In this document: piece by piece, positions 32,394 through 42,225 of the stretch
Layout: every line of letters starts with the position of its first letter
Position numbering within the stretch: position 1 is the stretch's first letter
Assembly (NCBI RefSeq): GCF_013607875.1
Contig: NZ_VDES01000001.1
Span: 310,001-374,000, forward strand
Source: Blastomonas ursincola
GTDB lineage: Bacteria; Pseudomonadota; Alphaproteobacteria; Sphingomonadales; Sphingomonadaceae
Length of the DNA: 64,000 nucleotides
Direction of reading: 5' to 3'
Notes under the pieces: model-generated
Seen by the model: only the letters and a program-made list of their open reading frames with translations
Databases searched by the model: none
What the model was told of the DNA's origin: nothing
Made by a program: the position numbers and the translations under genes

Positions 32394-35300
32394 TCAATAA
32401 TCCTTCGAAATCCGCACGTTCGCGCTCTGCCTGCCGATGGTCGAGATCGACGAGAGCAGCGACAGCCAGCGCGTGATCTGGAACTCGACCTGCGTCGCGG
32501 AATAGCCGCGTCCGTCGGTGACGATCTCTACATACGTGTTGCGCGTGATGTACTTGCCGGCTGCGATGCTGGTGCCCTGACCCAGCGTCTGGTTGCCCTC
32601 GACGATCCGCAGCCGGTCGAGCCCTATCGCCCCGCGCAGCGCGTTGATCGGGTCGAGCCCGCCGCCACCGCGCAGCGAAGCGAGCGCTGCTGCCAGCTGC
32701 ACCGCTTCAGGCGCGGAAATATCGGTGATCGACGACCCGAACAGAAGCCGTGCGAGCAGCTCGTCCTCGGGCAGCGCAGGCGTGCTGGTGAAGCTGATCT
32801 CGGGCGCAAGGCCCGTGCCGCGCACATTGATCGTTGCGTTGAGGTCGGTCAGGTTTGCCGACGCCGCGATATCCAGCGCCGGGTTTGGCGGCGATTCCCC
32901 GCGAAAGTTGATGCGCCCTCGGACCAGCTCGAAATCGCGGCCGGCAAATTCATATTCGCCGCGGATTAGGTCCGCCTGACCGGTGATGCGCGGCGCATCG
33001 ACCGTGCCGGTGAGCGTCACATTCGCGCCCCACTCGCTGTTGATGCCAAGGCCCGTTACGGTGAACTGGTTGGGTGCGCGTGCCTTCACATCATAGCGCC
33101 AGACCGCCGGTCGCACGCGGCGGGGCGCCTCGTCGGCGCGGCGGTTGATCTCGCGCACGTTGATGACCGGAAGCGCTTCGGCCGCATTGAACTGGCCGAG
33201 CCGGAAACGTCCGCGATTGAGTACGACATCGCCGCCCAGCGTACCGGATGTGCCATCGGACGAGATGGTCAGCGGCCCCGTGACCGTCGCGCCGAAATCG
33301 TCGCGGTTGACCAGCTGCGCGTTCTTCGCCGTCGCCCGAATCTCGACCGCGACACCGCGCGAGGGCGACGCGAACAGGCCGCCATAATCGACATAGCCCG
33401 ATCCGCTGACCGTGCCGTTCGATCCCGCCTTGCCGCTGAAGCTGGTCAGCGTCAGCCGCGATCCGTTGAACTGGCCGCGCGAGGCGATGTCGCTGATGAC
33501 CGTGCCCGACAGCGTGCTTTCCAGGCGCGCGGTGCGAGTTGCCAGCACACCGTTGATGCTGGGGTCCATCAGGCTGCCCGAAAGGTTCGCCGCGACACCG
33601 ACCTGGCCCGTGACGTCGAACGCCTCGATACCGAGCAGCCGCCAAAGCGAGTCCGCAGGGCCGTTGAAGCGCAATTGCCCGGCGAGCGTCCCGCGCCGTA
33701 GCCGCCCGAGCAGGTCGAAACCCTGCGGCAGGTTGCCGATCCGCGCCTGTGCGCGCCCGACAGTCTTGTCCTGTTCGGCGATTACCGCGCGCACGGCCAG
33801 TGCGTCGACCGTCAGCGCGAGGTTCGCCGCGATATCGACCGGGCGCGAGCTGGCGATCAAGCCGGTCCGGGTGAGATTGTCGAACTTCAGGCTTGCCTTG
33901 CCCGTCGGCACACCGCCTTCGGCCTGACGATAGCTGAGCGTGCCCGAGGCATTGCCGCCGAAGCCGAGTTCTCGCACCGCGACATCGAACAGCGCCAGCG
34001 GGACTGTGTTGAACTGCGCGCTCATATCGGTCAGCCCGCCGCCGAAGCGGCCCTGCAGGCCCAGCCGCCCGCGTCCGACGCGCAGCACCGCCGGGGCCAG
34101 TCGCCAGCCGCCATCGTCCAGCTTGCTGAGCCGCGCTGGCCGCACCAGTCGCAACCGGCGGTTGCCATAGCTGCCATTGCCCGCCAGCGTGATCGTGTCG
34201 CTGGCAATCTGCGCGCTGGTCTGCAGGTCGAAATTGCTGCCGCGCCGCCCGGCGAGCGAGGCAGTCACGCGTCCCTCGCCGTTGACGAGATTGGCATTGG
34301 CCGCGAGCCTTCCGATGAACAGCGGTCCGCGACCGATGCCCTGCGCACGCACGCTGCCGACAATGGTATTGCGTCCCTCGGCGATCAGCGCGTCGATTTC
34401 CGCCGCGCCGCGGTTGATCGTGATCGGCACCTCGCCGTCGAAGCGCGCATTGGCGAGGTCGAGCGTGGCCTTTACGCCCTGCCCCCCGCTGCGCGGATCC
34501 AGCGTGACATCGCCGGTAATGCCCCCGCCACGGACATTGAGCGCACCTTCAAGCCCGGCCTTGGTAGCGTAGATATTGCCCGCGAACAGCGCCTGCGACA
34601 CCGTGAACCGCTCGATCTCAATCAGCGTTCGCCCGGCTTCGCGCGCAAAGATGCGCGTCGCGCCTTCGAGCGGCCCCAGCGTCGACTGGCCGGTCACGTC
34701 GACCGAAAACCCATCGGGAACGGTGCCGAGCGCGAGCCGAAGGTCCCGCACGCCGAGCGCAGGCAGCGGATCGTCGAGCATGAGCACCGCGCGTGTGTCG
34801 CCCCGGATCGAATCCGCGCTCACATCGAGCGGACCGTAATCGCGGTGACGGCCGCTGGCGCGCAGGACGATGCGGCCATCCGGTTCGACCCGTCCGCCGC
34901 CGATCAGCGCCAGCTTCTGCGCCGCCAGGCTCGCATCGCGTAACACGAAGGGCTGGCCTGCGCCGTAGCTGAACTTGCTGGCAAAGCGCGGCGACGGCCC
35001 GATCAACGTCACCACCGTCTCGTTGACCACGCGGCGCAGCAGCACGCGCACATCGCCGAGCACATCCCAGGCTGCACCGCCACCGAAAGCGACGCGCACA
35101 TTGGCATCGATATCGGCATCGCCGACATTCTCGACCCCGAAGGCGGGGAGCCGCGCATCGACGACTGCAAGATAGCGCCCACGCTGGCTGCTGCCCGAAA
35201 GCTGTACCAGCGCGACCAGGCTCTTGCTGGCGAGACGGATCGGATCGCTGCTGAGCACGCCGTCGCGCAGACGGACGATGCCCTGGCCGGTCAGTCCATT

Positions 35301-36590
35301 GGCCAGCCGATCGCCATAAGCATTGCCGGTGACGACGCGTGTCGCGCTGAGCTTGACCGGCATGGTGAAGTTCCTGCCCTGCCGGGTCACTGTGCCCTGC
35401 GCGAGCAGCACATCCGCGCTCATCCCGGCGAGCGCCACGCGATCCGCCGACAGACGATAAGGCGCCTCGAGATCGCCGAAGGGGCCGTTCAGGGTCACCG
35501 TCGCGCGCAGGTTCCGCGCCTCCAATCCATCGGCGAGCAGCCCGGGACGCGACAGTGCGGCAAGAAGCTCGACATTGTCGAACCGGTTTTCGCCGAGATC
35601 GATCGCGCCCTTCGCATTGGCCGTGCCCGCCTGCCCCGCGAGCGCGATCATGCCCGAGAGCACCCGCGCATCGAGCGTGCCGCGCGCGACGACACCGACC
35701 GCAGGACCAAGCGCGCGCGCGAAGCTGCTGCCGATCAGCGGTTCGGGCCGGACAAAGCCCCGGATCCGCACCTCGCCTTCGCGCTGGTTGATATCGAGCG
35801 CGCTGAGTTCGCGGTTGCCCAGCCTGGCAAGCAGCCTGCCCTGCCAGAAATCCCAGTCGCCCTGCCCCTTGATCGAGGCGGCCATGTCCTGCTTCAGCCC
35901 GGCCAGTGCCGCAATGGCGCCGTTGGCGGGCGCACTGACATCACCGTCGATCTGCAGCCGGTTCTGATCGGGCATCGCGTCGATCTTTACCGCCAGCCGA
36001 TCGGTGCCGTCGGCGAGCGACGCGCGCGCATCGACCAGCACCCGGCCCGACCGGATATCGACCCGCCCCGCCAGATTGGCGACGCGGCGCGGCCCGGCAA
36101 TCCCATCGCGGATCACCAGACCGTCCGCGCGCAGCCGGTCGATGCGGATGTCGAAGGCCGGGAGCAGAGGATCGTCGGGATCGCCCGGATTGAGCTCAGG
36201 CAGGCTGCGCAACTCGCCGCGCCGGATAGCGAGATCGCGGATATCCAGCCGATCGCTCAGGAACCTGAAGGGTCGCCAGTCGAGATCGACCGTCGATGCG
36301 GTGAAGAAAACCCGTTTCGTGTCGCGCAGTTCGACCCCGCGCAGCACGGCCTTGCCATAGATCGACCCGTCGATCCGCGCCACGCGGAGCGACAGGCCGG
36401 ACTTGAGCTGATAGCCGACAATCTGCTCTGCCACGAAACGGCGCCCCGGCCCGCTATCCAGCCCGAACAGCAATGCGGCGACAAGCCCAGCGAGAACGAC
36501 CAAGCCGATCATCAGACCGCGTAGCCAGCGCACCAGGCTGGCCTGCGGCGGCGCCTGCTCAACCGGGGTTGGAATGGGCTCGTCCGCCAT
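32394..36590 (-). CDS. tamB: Translocation and assembly module subunit TamB
   Basis: The 1,398-residue protein has a single N-terminal membrane helix (LVRWLRGLMIGLVVLAGLVAALL, loosely 18-40). A very long repetitive beta-helical region follows, and then the conserved TamB C-terminal domain (IRGEYEFAGRDFELVRGRINF, PALPEDELLARLLFGSSITDIS). TamB bridges the periplasm and works with TamA in outer-membrane protein or lipid transport. The start overlaps the tamA stop by one base, so the two are translationally coupled. Length is in the normal range. Confidence 0.95.
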   Translation of the reverse strand: MADEPIPTPVEQAPPQASLVRWLRGLMIGLVVLAGLVAALLFGLDSGPGRRFVAEQIVGYQLKSGLSLRVARIDGSIYGKAVLRGVELRDTKRVFFTASTVDLDWRPFRFLSDRLDIRDLAIRRGELRSLPELNPGDPDDPLLPAFDIRIDRLRADGLVIRDGIAGPRRVANLAGRVDIRSGRVLVDARASLADGTDRLAVKIDAMPDQNRLQIDGDVSAPANGAIAALAGLKQDMAASIKGQGDWDFWQGRLLARLGNRELSALDINQREGEVRIRGFVRPEPLIGSSFARALGPAVGVVARGTLDARVLSGMIALAGQAGTANAKGAIDLGENRFDNVELLAALSRPGLLADGLEARNLRATVTLNGPFGDLEAPYRLSADRVALAGMSADVLLAQGTVTRQGRNFTMPVKLSATRVVTGNAYGDRLANGLTGQGIVRLRDGVLSSDPIRLASKSLVALVQLSGSSQRGRYLAVVDARLPAFGVENVGDADIDANVRVAFGGGAAWDVLGDVRVLLRRVVNETVVTLIGPSPRFASKFSYGAGQPFVLRDASLAAQKLALIGGGRVEPDGRIVLRASGRHRDYGPLDVSADSIRGDTRAVLMLDDPLPALGVRDLRLALGTVPDGFSVDVTGQSTLGPLEGATRIFAREAGRTLIEIERFTVSQALFAGNIYATKAGLEGALNVRGGGITGDVTLDPRSGGQGVKATLDLANARFDGEVPITINRGAAEIDALIAEGRNTIVGSVRAQGIGRGPLFIGRLAANANLVNGEGRVTASLAGRRGSNFDLQTSAQIASDTITLAGNGSYGNRRLRLVRPARLSKLDDGGWRLAPAVLRVGRGRLGLQGRFGGGLTDMSAQFNTVPLALFDVAVRELGFGGNASGTLSYRQAEGGVPTGKASLKFDNLTRTGLIASSRPVDIAANLALTVDALAVRAVIAEQDKTVGRAQARIGNLPQGFDLLGRLRRGTLAGQLRFNGPADSLWRLLGIEAFDVTGQVGVAANLSGSLMDPSINGVLATRTARLESTLSGTVISDIASRGQFNGSRLTLTSFSGKAGSNGTVSGSGYVDYGGLFASPSRGVAVEIRATAKNAQLVNRDDFGATVTGPLTISSDGTSGTLGGDVVLNRGRFRLGQFNAAEALPVINVREINRRADEAPRRVRPAVWRYDVKARAPNQFTVTGLGINSEWGANVTLTGTVDAPRITGQADLIRGEYEFAGRDFELVRGRINFRGESPPNPALDIAASANLTDLNATINVRGTGLAPEISFTSTPALPEDELLARLLFGSSITDISAPEAVQLAAALASLRGGGGLDPINALRGAIGLDRLRIVEGNQTLGQGTSIAAGKYITRNTYVEIVTDGRGYSATQVEFQITRWLSLLSSISTIGRQSANVRISKDY

Positions 36591-38872
36591 CAGAAGGCTT
36601 GTCCGAGCGAGATATACACCCCGATCCGACTATCGCCCGGCTGGGGGTTGAGCGGGGTCCCGATATCGAGCCGCAGCGGACCGAAGCTGCTGTAATAGCG
36701 TACACCGATGCCCGCACCATAGCGGATGCCGCTGAAATCGGGGGTGCTGCCGGCATAGACATTGCCCGCGTCGAAGAATGGCACCACCCCGAAATCGCCG
36801 AAGCGCACGCGCGCCTCGATCGACACTTCGGCCAGGCCGTTGCCGCCGATAGGGTCGTTGTTGCCATCACGCGGCCCGATGGCCTGGAAGCCATAGCCGC
36901 GCACCGATCCGCCGCCACCCGCATAAAAGCGCCGCGATGGTGCGATGTCGAAACGGTTGGCGCCGACGATGCTGCCCAACCGCACGCGCCCTGCCATCAC
37001 GATCCTGTCCGATACCGGCTGGTAATAGCTGCCGTCGATCTGTATCCGAACATAGCCCTTGCTGCCCGATTGCAGCGAATATTCGGGTGACAGCCGTCCG
37101 CCCAACCGGAATCCCCGGGTCGGATCGAGCAGGCTGTCCGTACCGTCATAGGTCAGCGCGGTGGGAAGCGCGGCGATGAAGAAGGTGCGCCTTGCGCCTC
37201 CTACGATCCGCGCACGGCTGTCGCGCTCGTCGGACAGAACCAGTTCCGCCCCCAGCGACCAGGTCCATTTCTTCTGGAAGATGAGATTGGTCTGCCGCTC
37301 GATCGAGGCGGCCACCAGGAAGGTCCGCGCCTCGAACGCATCGCGGTCGATATTACTGGCCAGCACCTGCGCCGTCAGCACGCGGTCGCGCTTCAGGAAA
37401 TTGTTGCGGCGATAGACCAAGTTGATCAGCTGTTCCTGCGTTCCTCCGACCGCACGCGCGCGCACCAGGCCCTCGGGGGGGAAGAAGTTGCGATGTTCCC
37501 AGCTGACTTCGGCGCGATAGCCTTCGCCCGTGCCATAGCCGACCTCGCCTGCGATGGTGCGCAAGGGGGCGGCGACGGTTTCGACCTGGACGTCCACCGT
37601 GCCCGGGTCGTTGCCCACCGGATCGGTCGCGGCGACCGGGGTGAGCGTCGCGGTCGAAACCAGACCTGTCGCCAGGATCGCCCGGCGCAGATCGTCCATC
37701 TCCGACGCCTGGAAGATATCGCCGCGATCGAACCGGGCGATCCGCTCGAGATGCCGGGATCCGAACAGGCCGTCATCCTTGGCGATGACGCCGCCGAACC
37801 GGTACTGGCCGCCGGGTGTCACCGGCACGGTCAGCGCCCCGCTGCGCGCCTCGTGATCGACCAGCAGATCGGGCTCGCCCGTCTGCGCAAAAGGGAAGCC
37901 GGTTTCGAGCAGCCGGGTCAGCACCGCCAGCCGACCGGCTACGATCCGGTCGGCATTGGCAGCGTCGCCGACCTTCATGCCGAAGGCCGCACGCGCAGCA
38001 GGCACATCGACGCCCACGGCATCGAGCCCGGCTAGGTCGATCGCGCTCAACCGATAGATCGGCCCGGGATTGACATCGAACGTCAGTTGCACGCGGTCCT
38101 GATCCGGAATCCTGGCGACCGAATTGCGCACCTCGCCATCATAGAAGCCATAGACGCGCAGCATCGTGTCGATCAGATCATTGTCGTCGCGGGCACGCCG
38201 ATTGACCTGCGCGAGATTGGCATCGTCATCCGAAAGCCGCTCAAGGGTCGACAGCGCCTGGAAGCGGTTGCGGAACGCATCCTGGTCCAGCTCGGCCAGA
38301 TCTTCGGTCGGCAGGAAGTTGACGGTGACGCGATAGCGCACGTCGCCATCGTCGATTTCGCGCAGCGCCTGGCGTTCGGCCCGACGCGCCTCGCGTTCGG
38401 CCTGCCGTTCGGCGCGGCGGGCGGCGCGATCGCCCTCGGCATCCTCGGCCAGCGCGCCGTCGTCCGTCTCCGCCGGGGGTGCTGCAGTCGCCAGACCGTC
38501 GCGGACATCATCGGCATCGGTCGCGACAACGTCGCCGGTCGAACTGTCCGAAGCGTCGGCGGCCTGAGTCTCGGCAGGAAGCACGTCTTCTGCCGCAAAT
38601 TCGCCGGGCCAGACCGGAATATCCCCGCCTTCTGGCCATTCGACTTCCATTCCCGGCAGTTGATCGAGCGGGGCGAGCGGGTCGATGTTCAGCGGGTCCT
38701 CGACCTGCGGGTCTTCGGGCTGCAGGACGGTGCCGGAGGGAGCGGATGAAGCGGATGGAACCTGCGAGGCTTCGGTCTGCTGCGCCCACGCGACATGGTG
38801 CCATGCACAGCCAGCGACCAGCATGACCAGTGTTCCCGCCCTCGCAAGACGCCCGCGATCACCCTGCCTCAT
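36590..38872 (-). CDS. tamA: BamA/TamA-family outer-membrane protein TamA
   Basis: The 760-residue protein has a signal sequence ending near HHVAWAQQ. POTRA-like repeats (about 175-420) follow, then a C-terminal surface-antigen beta-barrel with RRFYAGGGGSVRGYGFQ, FGPLRLDIGTPL and the terminal GVYISLGQAF. Before the POTRA region lies an unusual acidic, then Arg/Glu/Ala-rich low-complexity segment (about 30-175; for example DRAARRAERQAEREARRAE). It is absent from enterobacterial TamA and is probably disordered or coiled coil. The gene is coupled to tamB downstream. Confidence 0.93.
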   Translation of the reverse strand: MRQGDRGRLARAGTLVMLVAGCAWHHVAWAQQTEASQVPSASSAPSGTVLQPEDPQVEDPLNIDPLAPLDQLPGMEVEWPEGGDIPVWPGEFAAEDVLPAETQAADASDSSTGDVVATDADDVRDGLATAAPPAETDDGALAEDAEGDRAARRAERQAEREARRAERQALREIDDGDVRYRVTVNFLPTEDLAELDQDAFRNRFQALSTLERLSDDDANLAQVNRRARDDNDLIDTMLRVYGFYDGEVRNSVARIPDQDRVQLTFDVNPGPIYRLSAIDLAGLDAVGVDVPAARAAFGMKVGDAANADRIVAGRLAVLTRLLETGFPFAQTGEPDLLVDHEARSGALTVPVTPGGQYRFGGVIAKDDGLFGSRHLERIARFDRGDIFQASEMDDLRRAILATGLVSTATLTPVAATDPVGNDPGTVDVQVETVAAPLRTIAGEVGYGTGEGYRAEVSWEHRNFFPPEGLVRARAVGGTQEQLINLVYRRNNFLKRDRVLTAQVLASNIDRDAFEARTFLVAASIERQTNLIFQKKWTWSLGAELVLSDERDSRARIVGGARRTFFIAALPTALTYDGTDSLLDPTRGFRLGGRLSPEYSLQSGSKGYVRIQIDGSYYQPVSDRIVMAGRVRLGSIVGANRFDIAPSRRFYAGGGGSVRGYGFQAIGPRDGNNDPIGGNGLAEVSIEARVRFGDFGVVPFFDAGNVYAGSTPDFSGIRYGAGIGVRYYSSFGPLRLDIGTPLNPQPGDSRIGVYISLGQAF

Positions 38873-38926
38873 CGACTCGATATGCTTTCAGCGCGGGCAG
38901 GTTCCCGCCCGAAATCGAAATAGTCG

Positions 38927-39682
38927 TTATGCGCCCGCACCGTCGCGTTCAAGGTCGAAAGCGTGCCAGCCATCGGGGCCAAGCAGTTCCAGCGGCTGAT
39001 ATTTGATCTTGTACTGCATCCGCGGCGAAGATTTTACCCAATAGCCGAGATACACATAGGGCAGCCGGGCGCGCGCCGCGCGCTGGATATGGTCCATGAT
39101 GATGTAATTGCCCAGGCCCCGCCGGGTGGGGTGATCGGGCTCGTAGAAGCTGTAGATCATCGACAGGCCATCGCCCTGCTGATCGGTCAGGCAGGCGCCG
39201 ACCAGCTTGCCCGCGCTACCGTCCGGGTTGGGCTCGCGATATTCGATGACATAGCTGCGCACCGGGGTGTGCTCGACCATGTCGGCATAATCCATGTCGT
39301 CCATGTCGGACATGCCGCCGCCGGGATGCCGCGTCTTGAGGTAGCGGCGCAGCAGATCGTACTGTTCCTGCGTCGACCAGGGCTTGCAGGCGGAGACGAT
39401 GAGATCACGGTTGCGCTTGAGCAGTTTGCGCTGGTTGGCCGAGGGCACGAACTGGTCAGCCACCACGCGCACCGACACGCAGGCGCGGCAATCGAGGCAG
39501 CTAGGGCGATAGGCAACGTTCTGGCTGCGACGGAACCCGATGCGGCTCAATGCGTCGTTGAGTTCGTCAGCATGCGGCCCGCTCAGTTCGGTGAACACCT
39601 TGCGCTCGCTCTTGCCCGGCAGATACGGGCACGGGCCAGGGTTGGTCACGAAGAAACGGGGAAAACGTGCCGGTGCGCTCAC
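38927..39682 (-). CDS. bpt: Aspartate/glutamate leucyltransferase (L/F-type N-end rule transferase)
   Basis: The 251-residue protein of the ATE/Bpt family has [24 protein letters not shown] at the N terminus, [37 protein letters not shown] and [24 protein letters not shown]. It transfers leucine to N-terminal Asp or Glu, making proteins ClpS/ClpAP substrates. The chosen start is GTG 39682 ([11 protein letters not shown], which aligns with the family), with AAGGA ten bases upstream. A TTG at 39751 would add 23 atypical residues. The gene lies upstream of tamA-tamB on the same strand, with 54 bases between. Confidence 0.92.
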   Translation of the reverse strand: MSAPARFPRFFVTNPGPCPYLPGKSERKVFTELSGPHADELNDALSRIGFRRSQNVAYRPSCLDCRACVSVRVVADQFVPSANQRKLLKRNRDLIVSACKPWSTQEQYDLLRRYLKTRHPGGGMSDMDDMDYADMVEHTPVRSYVIEYREPNPDGSAGKLVGACLTDQQGDGLSMIYSFYEPDHPTRRGLGNYIIMDHIQRAARARLPYVYLGYWVKSSPRMQYKIKYQPLELLGPDGWHAFDLERDGAGA

Positions 39683-39946
39683 GTGGCAGACGGTCCTTGT
39701 GCAAATGGCTTGGTAATGCGGATCAGGCTCGGCAAACGATATGCCCGCCAAGCGCCCCGCAAGCCAAGCCGGTTAACCAACTTTCTTGGTTAAGCCGCGC
39801 CAAGTCGAGTCAAATCGGCGGTCAAGCGTGGGGGGACTGTGGATAAGGGACGATTCATGCTGAATCGGAATTGGTCCGGCTAGCTCCGTGCGCCAGTTTC
39901 TGCCGAACCGGTGGCAGGCCCCATCCGCGACTTCCTCGCTTCCAAA
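39683..39946. other. Intergenic stretch, no gene seen
   Basis: This stretch lies between the minus-strand genes bpt and ilvA. It contains one exact DnaA-box-like 9-mer (TGTGGATAA, 39839-39847) but no box cluster or AT-rich unwinding element, so an origin is not supported. Confidence 0.5.
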
Positions 39947-40029
39947 CCGTCACCCCCCGCGAAGGCGAGGGTCCCGCTTTTGCGGCAAGCTCTGAACATA
40001 GCGGGATTCCCGCTTTCGCGGGAATGACG
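39947..40029. repeat. Inner-arm palindrome pair (B-B')
   Basis: The left arm CGTCACCCCCCGCGAAGGCG and the inverted right arm GGATTCCCGCTTTCGCGGGA lie just downstream of the ilvA stop on the minus strand. Confidence 0.8.
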
Positions 40030-40054
40030 AACAGGATCGCGCGATCGGTCAGTA

Positions 40055-41281
40055 TCAGGCCACCTCGACCAGCCCAACGTCGTACCCGCTAGCCTTGAGC
40101 GAGGCGACCAGCGCATCGAGCTGACTGCGGTCGCGCGCTTCGCACTCGATATCGGTGATCAGGCCCTTGGCGGGGAGGTTGGTGAAAACACGCTGGTGAT
40201 AGATTTCAATGATGTTGACCTGGTGCGCATCGAACTGGCGCATCACCTTGAACAGCGCGCCGGGTCGATCCTGTAGCGCAATGCGCAGCCGCGCCAGACG
40301 GCCCGAGCGCGCCAGATCGCGCAGCAGCACATTGGCGAGCAGCCGCGTATCGATATTGCCGCCACACAGCACCACGCCAACGGTTTGGCCGCGGAACCGA
40401 TCGGGTTCGGCCAGAAGCGCGGCGAGACCTGCAGCCCCAGCCCCTTCGGCCACCGTCTTCTCGATCTGCAGCAACAGGCTGACAGCGGTTTCGAGCTGAG
40501 GCTCGCTGACCAGCACGATGTCATCGGCAAGTGCACGCACGATCTCGCGGGTGAAATCGCCGGGCTGCTTGACGGCGATGCCCTCGGCCAGCGTATCGCC
40601 CTCGCACGGATATTGGGTGCCCTTCACCGTATTGTACATGCTGGGATAGAGCTGTGCCTGCACGCCGGTCAGCCTGATCCCGGGCTTGAGCGCGCGCGCG
40701 GCTGTGCCCATGCCCGAGAACAGCCCGCCCCCGCCGATCGGAATCACGAAATGATCGATCTCGGGCGCATCCTCGAGCATCTCGAGCGCGACCGTCCCCT
40801 GGCCCGCGGCGATCACCGGATCGTCGAACGGGTGCACGAAGGTCAGTCCTTCGCTCTTCTCCAGCTCGCGCGCATGCGCATAGGCATCGTCATATTTCTC
40901 GCCGAACAGGATCACGCGGCCGCCATTGGCCTCGGTCTGCTGCACCTTGATGGTCGGCGTCGGCTTGGGCATCACGATGGTGACGGGAACGCCGAGGCGC
41001 GTGCCGTGCCAGGCCAGGCCCTGCGCATGGTTGCCGGCCGACGCGGCGATCACGCCCTTGGCCTTGGCCTCCTCGCTCATCTGGCTGAGGAAATTGAGCG
41101 CGCCGCGCTCCTTGTAGGCAGCGGTGAACTGGAGGTTCTCGAACTTGAGATACACCGTCGCGCCGGTAATCGCCGACAGCGTCTTGCTGACAAGCGTGGG
41201 CGTACGGACGATCGAGCCTGCGATGCGGGCATGCGCGGCGCGGATATCATCCAGGGTGAGGCGTTCGGTAGGGCTGGTCAT
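40055..41281 (-). CDS. ilvA: Threonine ammonia-lyase (threonine dehydratase)
   Basis: The 408-residue fold-type II PLP enzyme has the Schiff-base lysine in FTAAYKERGA (Lys57), SAGNHAQG, the phosphate loop GGGGLFSGMG, and a C-terminal ACT-like domain (RIALQDRPGALFKVMRQF...). This short form with one ACT domain matches the IlvA/TdcB-type enzymes common in alphaproteobacteria. It converts threonine to 2-oxobutyrate for isoleucine synthesis or catabolism. ATG 41281 is chosen because the family begins there. It is divergent from the beta-hydroxyacid dehydrogenase gene. Confidence 0.92.
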   Translation of the reverse strand: MTSPTERLTLDDIRAAHARIAGSIVRTPTLVSKTLSAITGATVYLKFENLQFTAAYKERGALNFLSQMSEEAKAKGVIAASAGNHAQGLAWHGTRLGVPVTIVMPKPTPTIKVQQTEANGGRVILFGEKYDDAYAHARELEKSEGLTFVHPFDDPVIAAGQGTVALEMLEDAPEIDHFVIPIGGGGLFSGMGTAARALKPGIRLTGVQAQLYPSMYNTVKGTQYPCEGDTLAEGIAVKQPGDFTREIVRALADDIVLVSEPQLETAVSLLLQIEKTVAEGAGAAGLAALLAEPDRFRGQTVGVVLCGGNIDTRLLANVLLRDLARSGRLARLRIALQDRPGALFKVMRQFDAHQVNIIEIYHQRVFTNLPAKGLITDIECEARDRSQLDALVASLKASGYDVGLVEVA

Positions 41282-41340
41282 ATCGGCTGCGGCCCCTAAC
41301 CGATATGGCGCGGATTGAAAACATCCGTTAAGGCACCGCC

Positions 41341-42225
41341 ATGGCAAATATAGCATTTATCGGTATCGGCGTGATGGGCGGGCCCATGGCGCGTCATCTG
41401 GGCAATGACGGGCACAGCCTGGCGCTCTACAATCGCACTCCAGCCAAGGTTCAGGCCTGGCTTCAGGCGCACCCGCATCTGGCGGAAAGGGCCCGCGTCG
41501 CAGCCACCCCGGCCGAGGCGGCGGAAGGCGTGGATGCGGTCATCACCTGTGTCGGCAATGACGATGACCTGGCGCAGGTCATCATGGGCCGCCAGGGCGC
41601 ATTCACGACCTTGCCCAAGGGCGCGCTGTTCATCGACCACACCACCGTCTCGGCCACCATCGCGCGGCAGATTTCGGTCGAAGGCCGCGCCAAGAACATC
41701 CTGTGCGTCGATGCGCCCGTGACCGGTGGCCAGGCAGGCGCGGAAAACGGCACGCTCGCCATCATGTGCGGCGGCAAGAAGGACGCGGTCGATGCCGCGC
41801 GCCCGATCATCAAGAGCTATTCGAGCCGCATTGTCCATGTCGGCGGCCCCGGCGACGGGCAGACCACCAAGATGGTCAACCAGATCTGCATCGCGGGCGT
41901 GCTCGGCGGGCTCAGCGAGGCGATGCGCTTTGCCCAGGCGAGCCGGCTCGATCTCGACAAGGTGTTCCAGGCGATTTCCGGCGGCGCAGCGCAGAGTTGG
42001 CAGATGGACAATCGCTGGAAGACCATGGCCGAGGACAGTTTCGATTTCGGCTTCGCCATCGACTGGATGCGCAAGGACCTGGGCCTCGCGCTCGACGAGG
42101 CACGCAACAATGGCGCGTCGATCCCCGTCGCTGCGCTGCTCGACCAGTTTTTCGCCGAGGCGCAGCATCTGGGCGCGGGCCGCCAGGATACCAGCGCGCT
42201 GATCCGCAGGCTTCCCCGCAAATGA
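41341..42225 (+). CDS. NAD(P)-dependent beta-hydroxyacid dehydrogenase (HIBADH family)
   Basis: The 294-residue protein has an N-terminal Rossmann motif FIGIGVMGGPMA, the substrate loop DAPVTGGQAGAENGTLAIMCGG, and the catalytic lysine in GQTTKMVNQICIAG. KDLGLALDEA lies in the helical C-terminal domain. These are the signatures of 3-hydroxyisobutyrate/tartronate semialdehyde dehydrogenases. The substrate is not fixed by sequence; some members reduce succinic or glyoxylic semialdehyde. The stop overlaps the start of the amidohydrolase gene (ATGA), so the two are coupled. Confidence 0.9.
   Translation: MANIAFIGIGVMGGPMARHLGNDGHSLALYNRTPAKVQAWLQAHPHLAERARVAATPAEAAEGVDAVITCVGNDDDLAQVIMGRQGAFTTLPKGALFIDHTTVSATIARQISVEGRAKNILCVDAPVTGGQAGAENGTLAIMCGGKKDAVDAARPIIKSYSSRIVHVGGPGDGQTTKMVNQICIAGVLGGLSEAMRFAQASRLDLDKVFQAISGGAAQSWQMDNRWKTMAEDSFDFGFAIDWMRKDLGLALDEARNNGASIPVAALLDQFFAEAQHLGAGRQDTSALIRRLPRK

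Noticed and set aside
39839-39847. Possible replication origin signal (one exact DnaA box TGTGGATAA)
   Set aside because: A single box without a cluster, AT-rich element or typical neighbours (dnaA, hemE, parAB).
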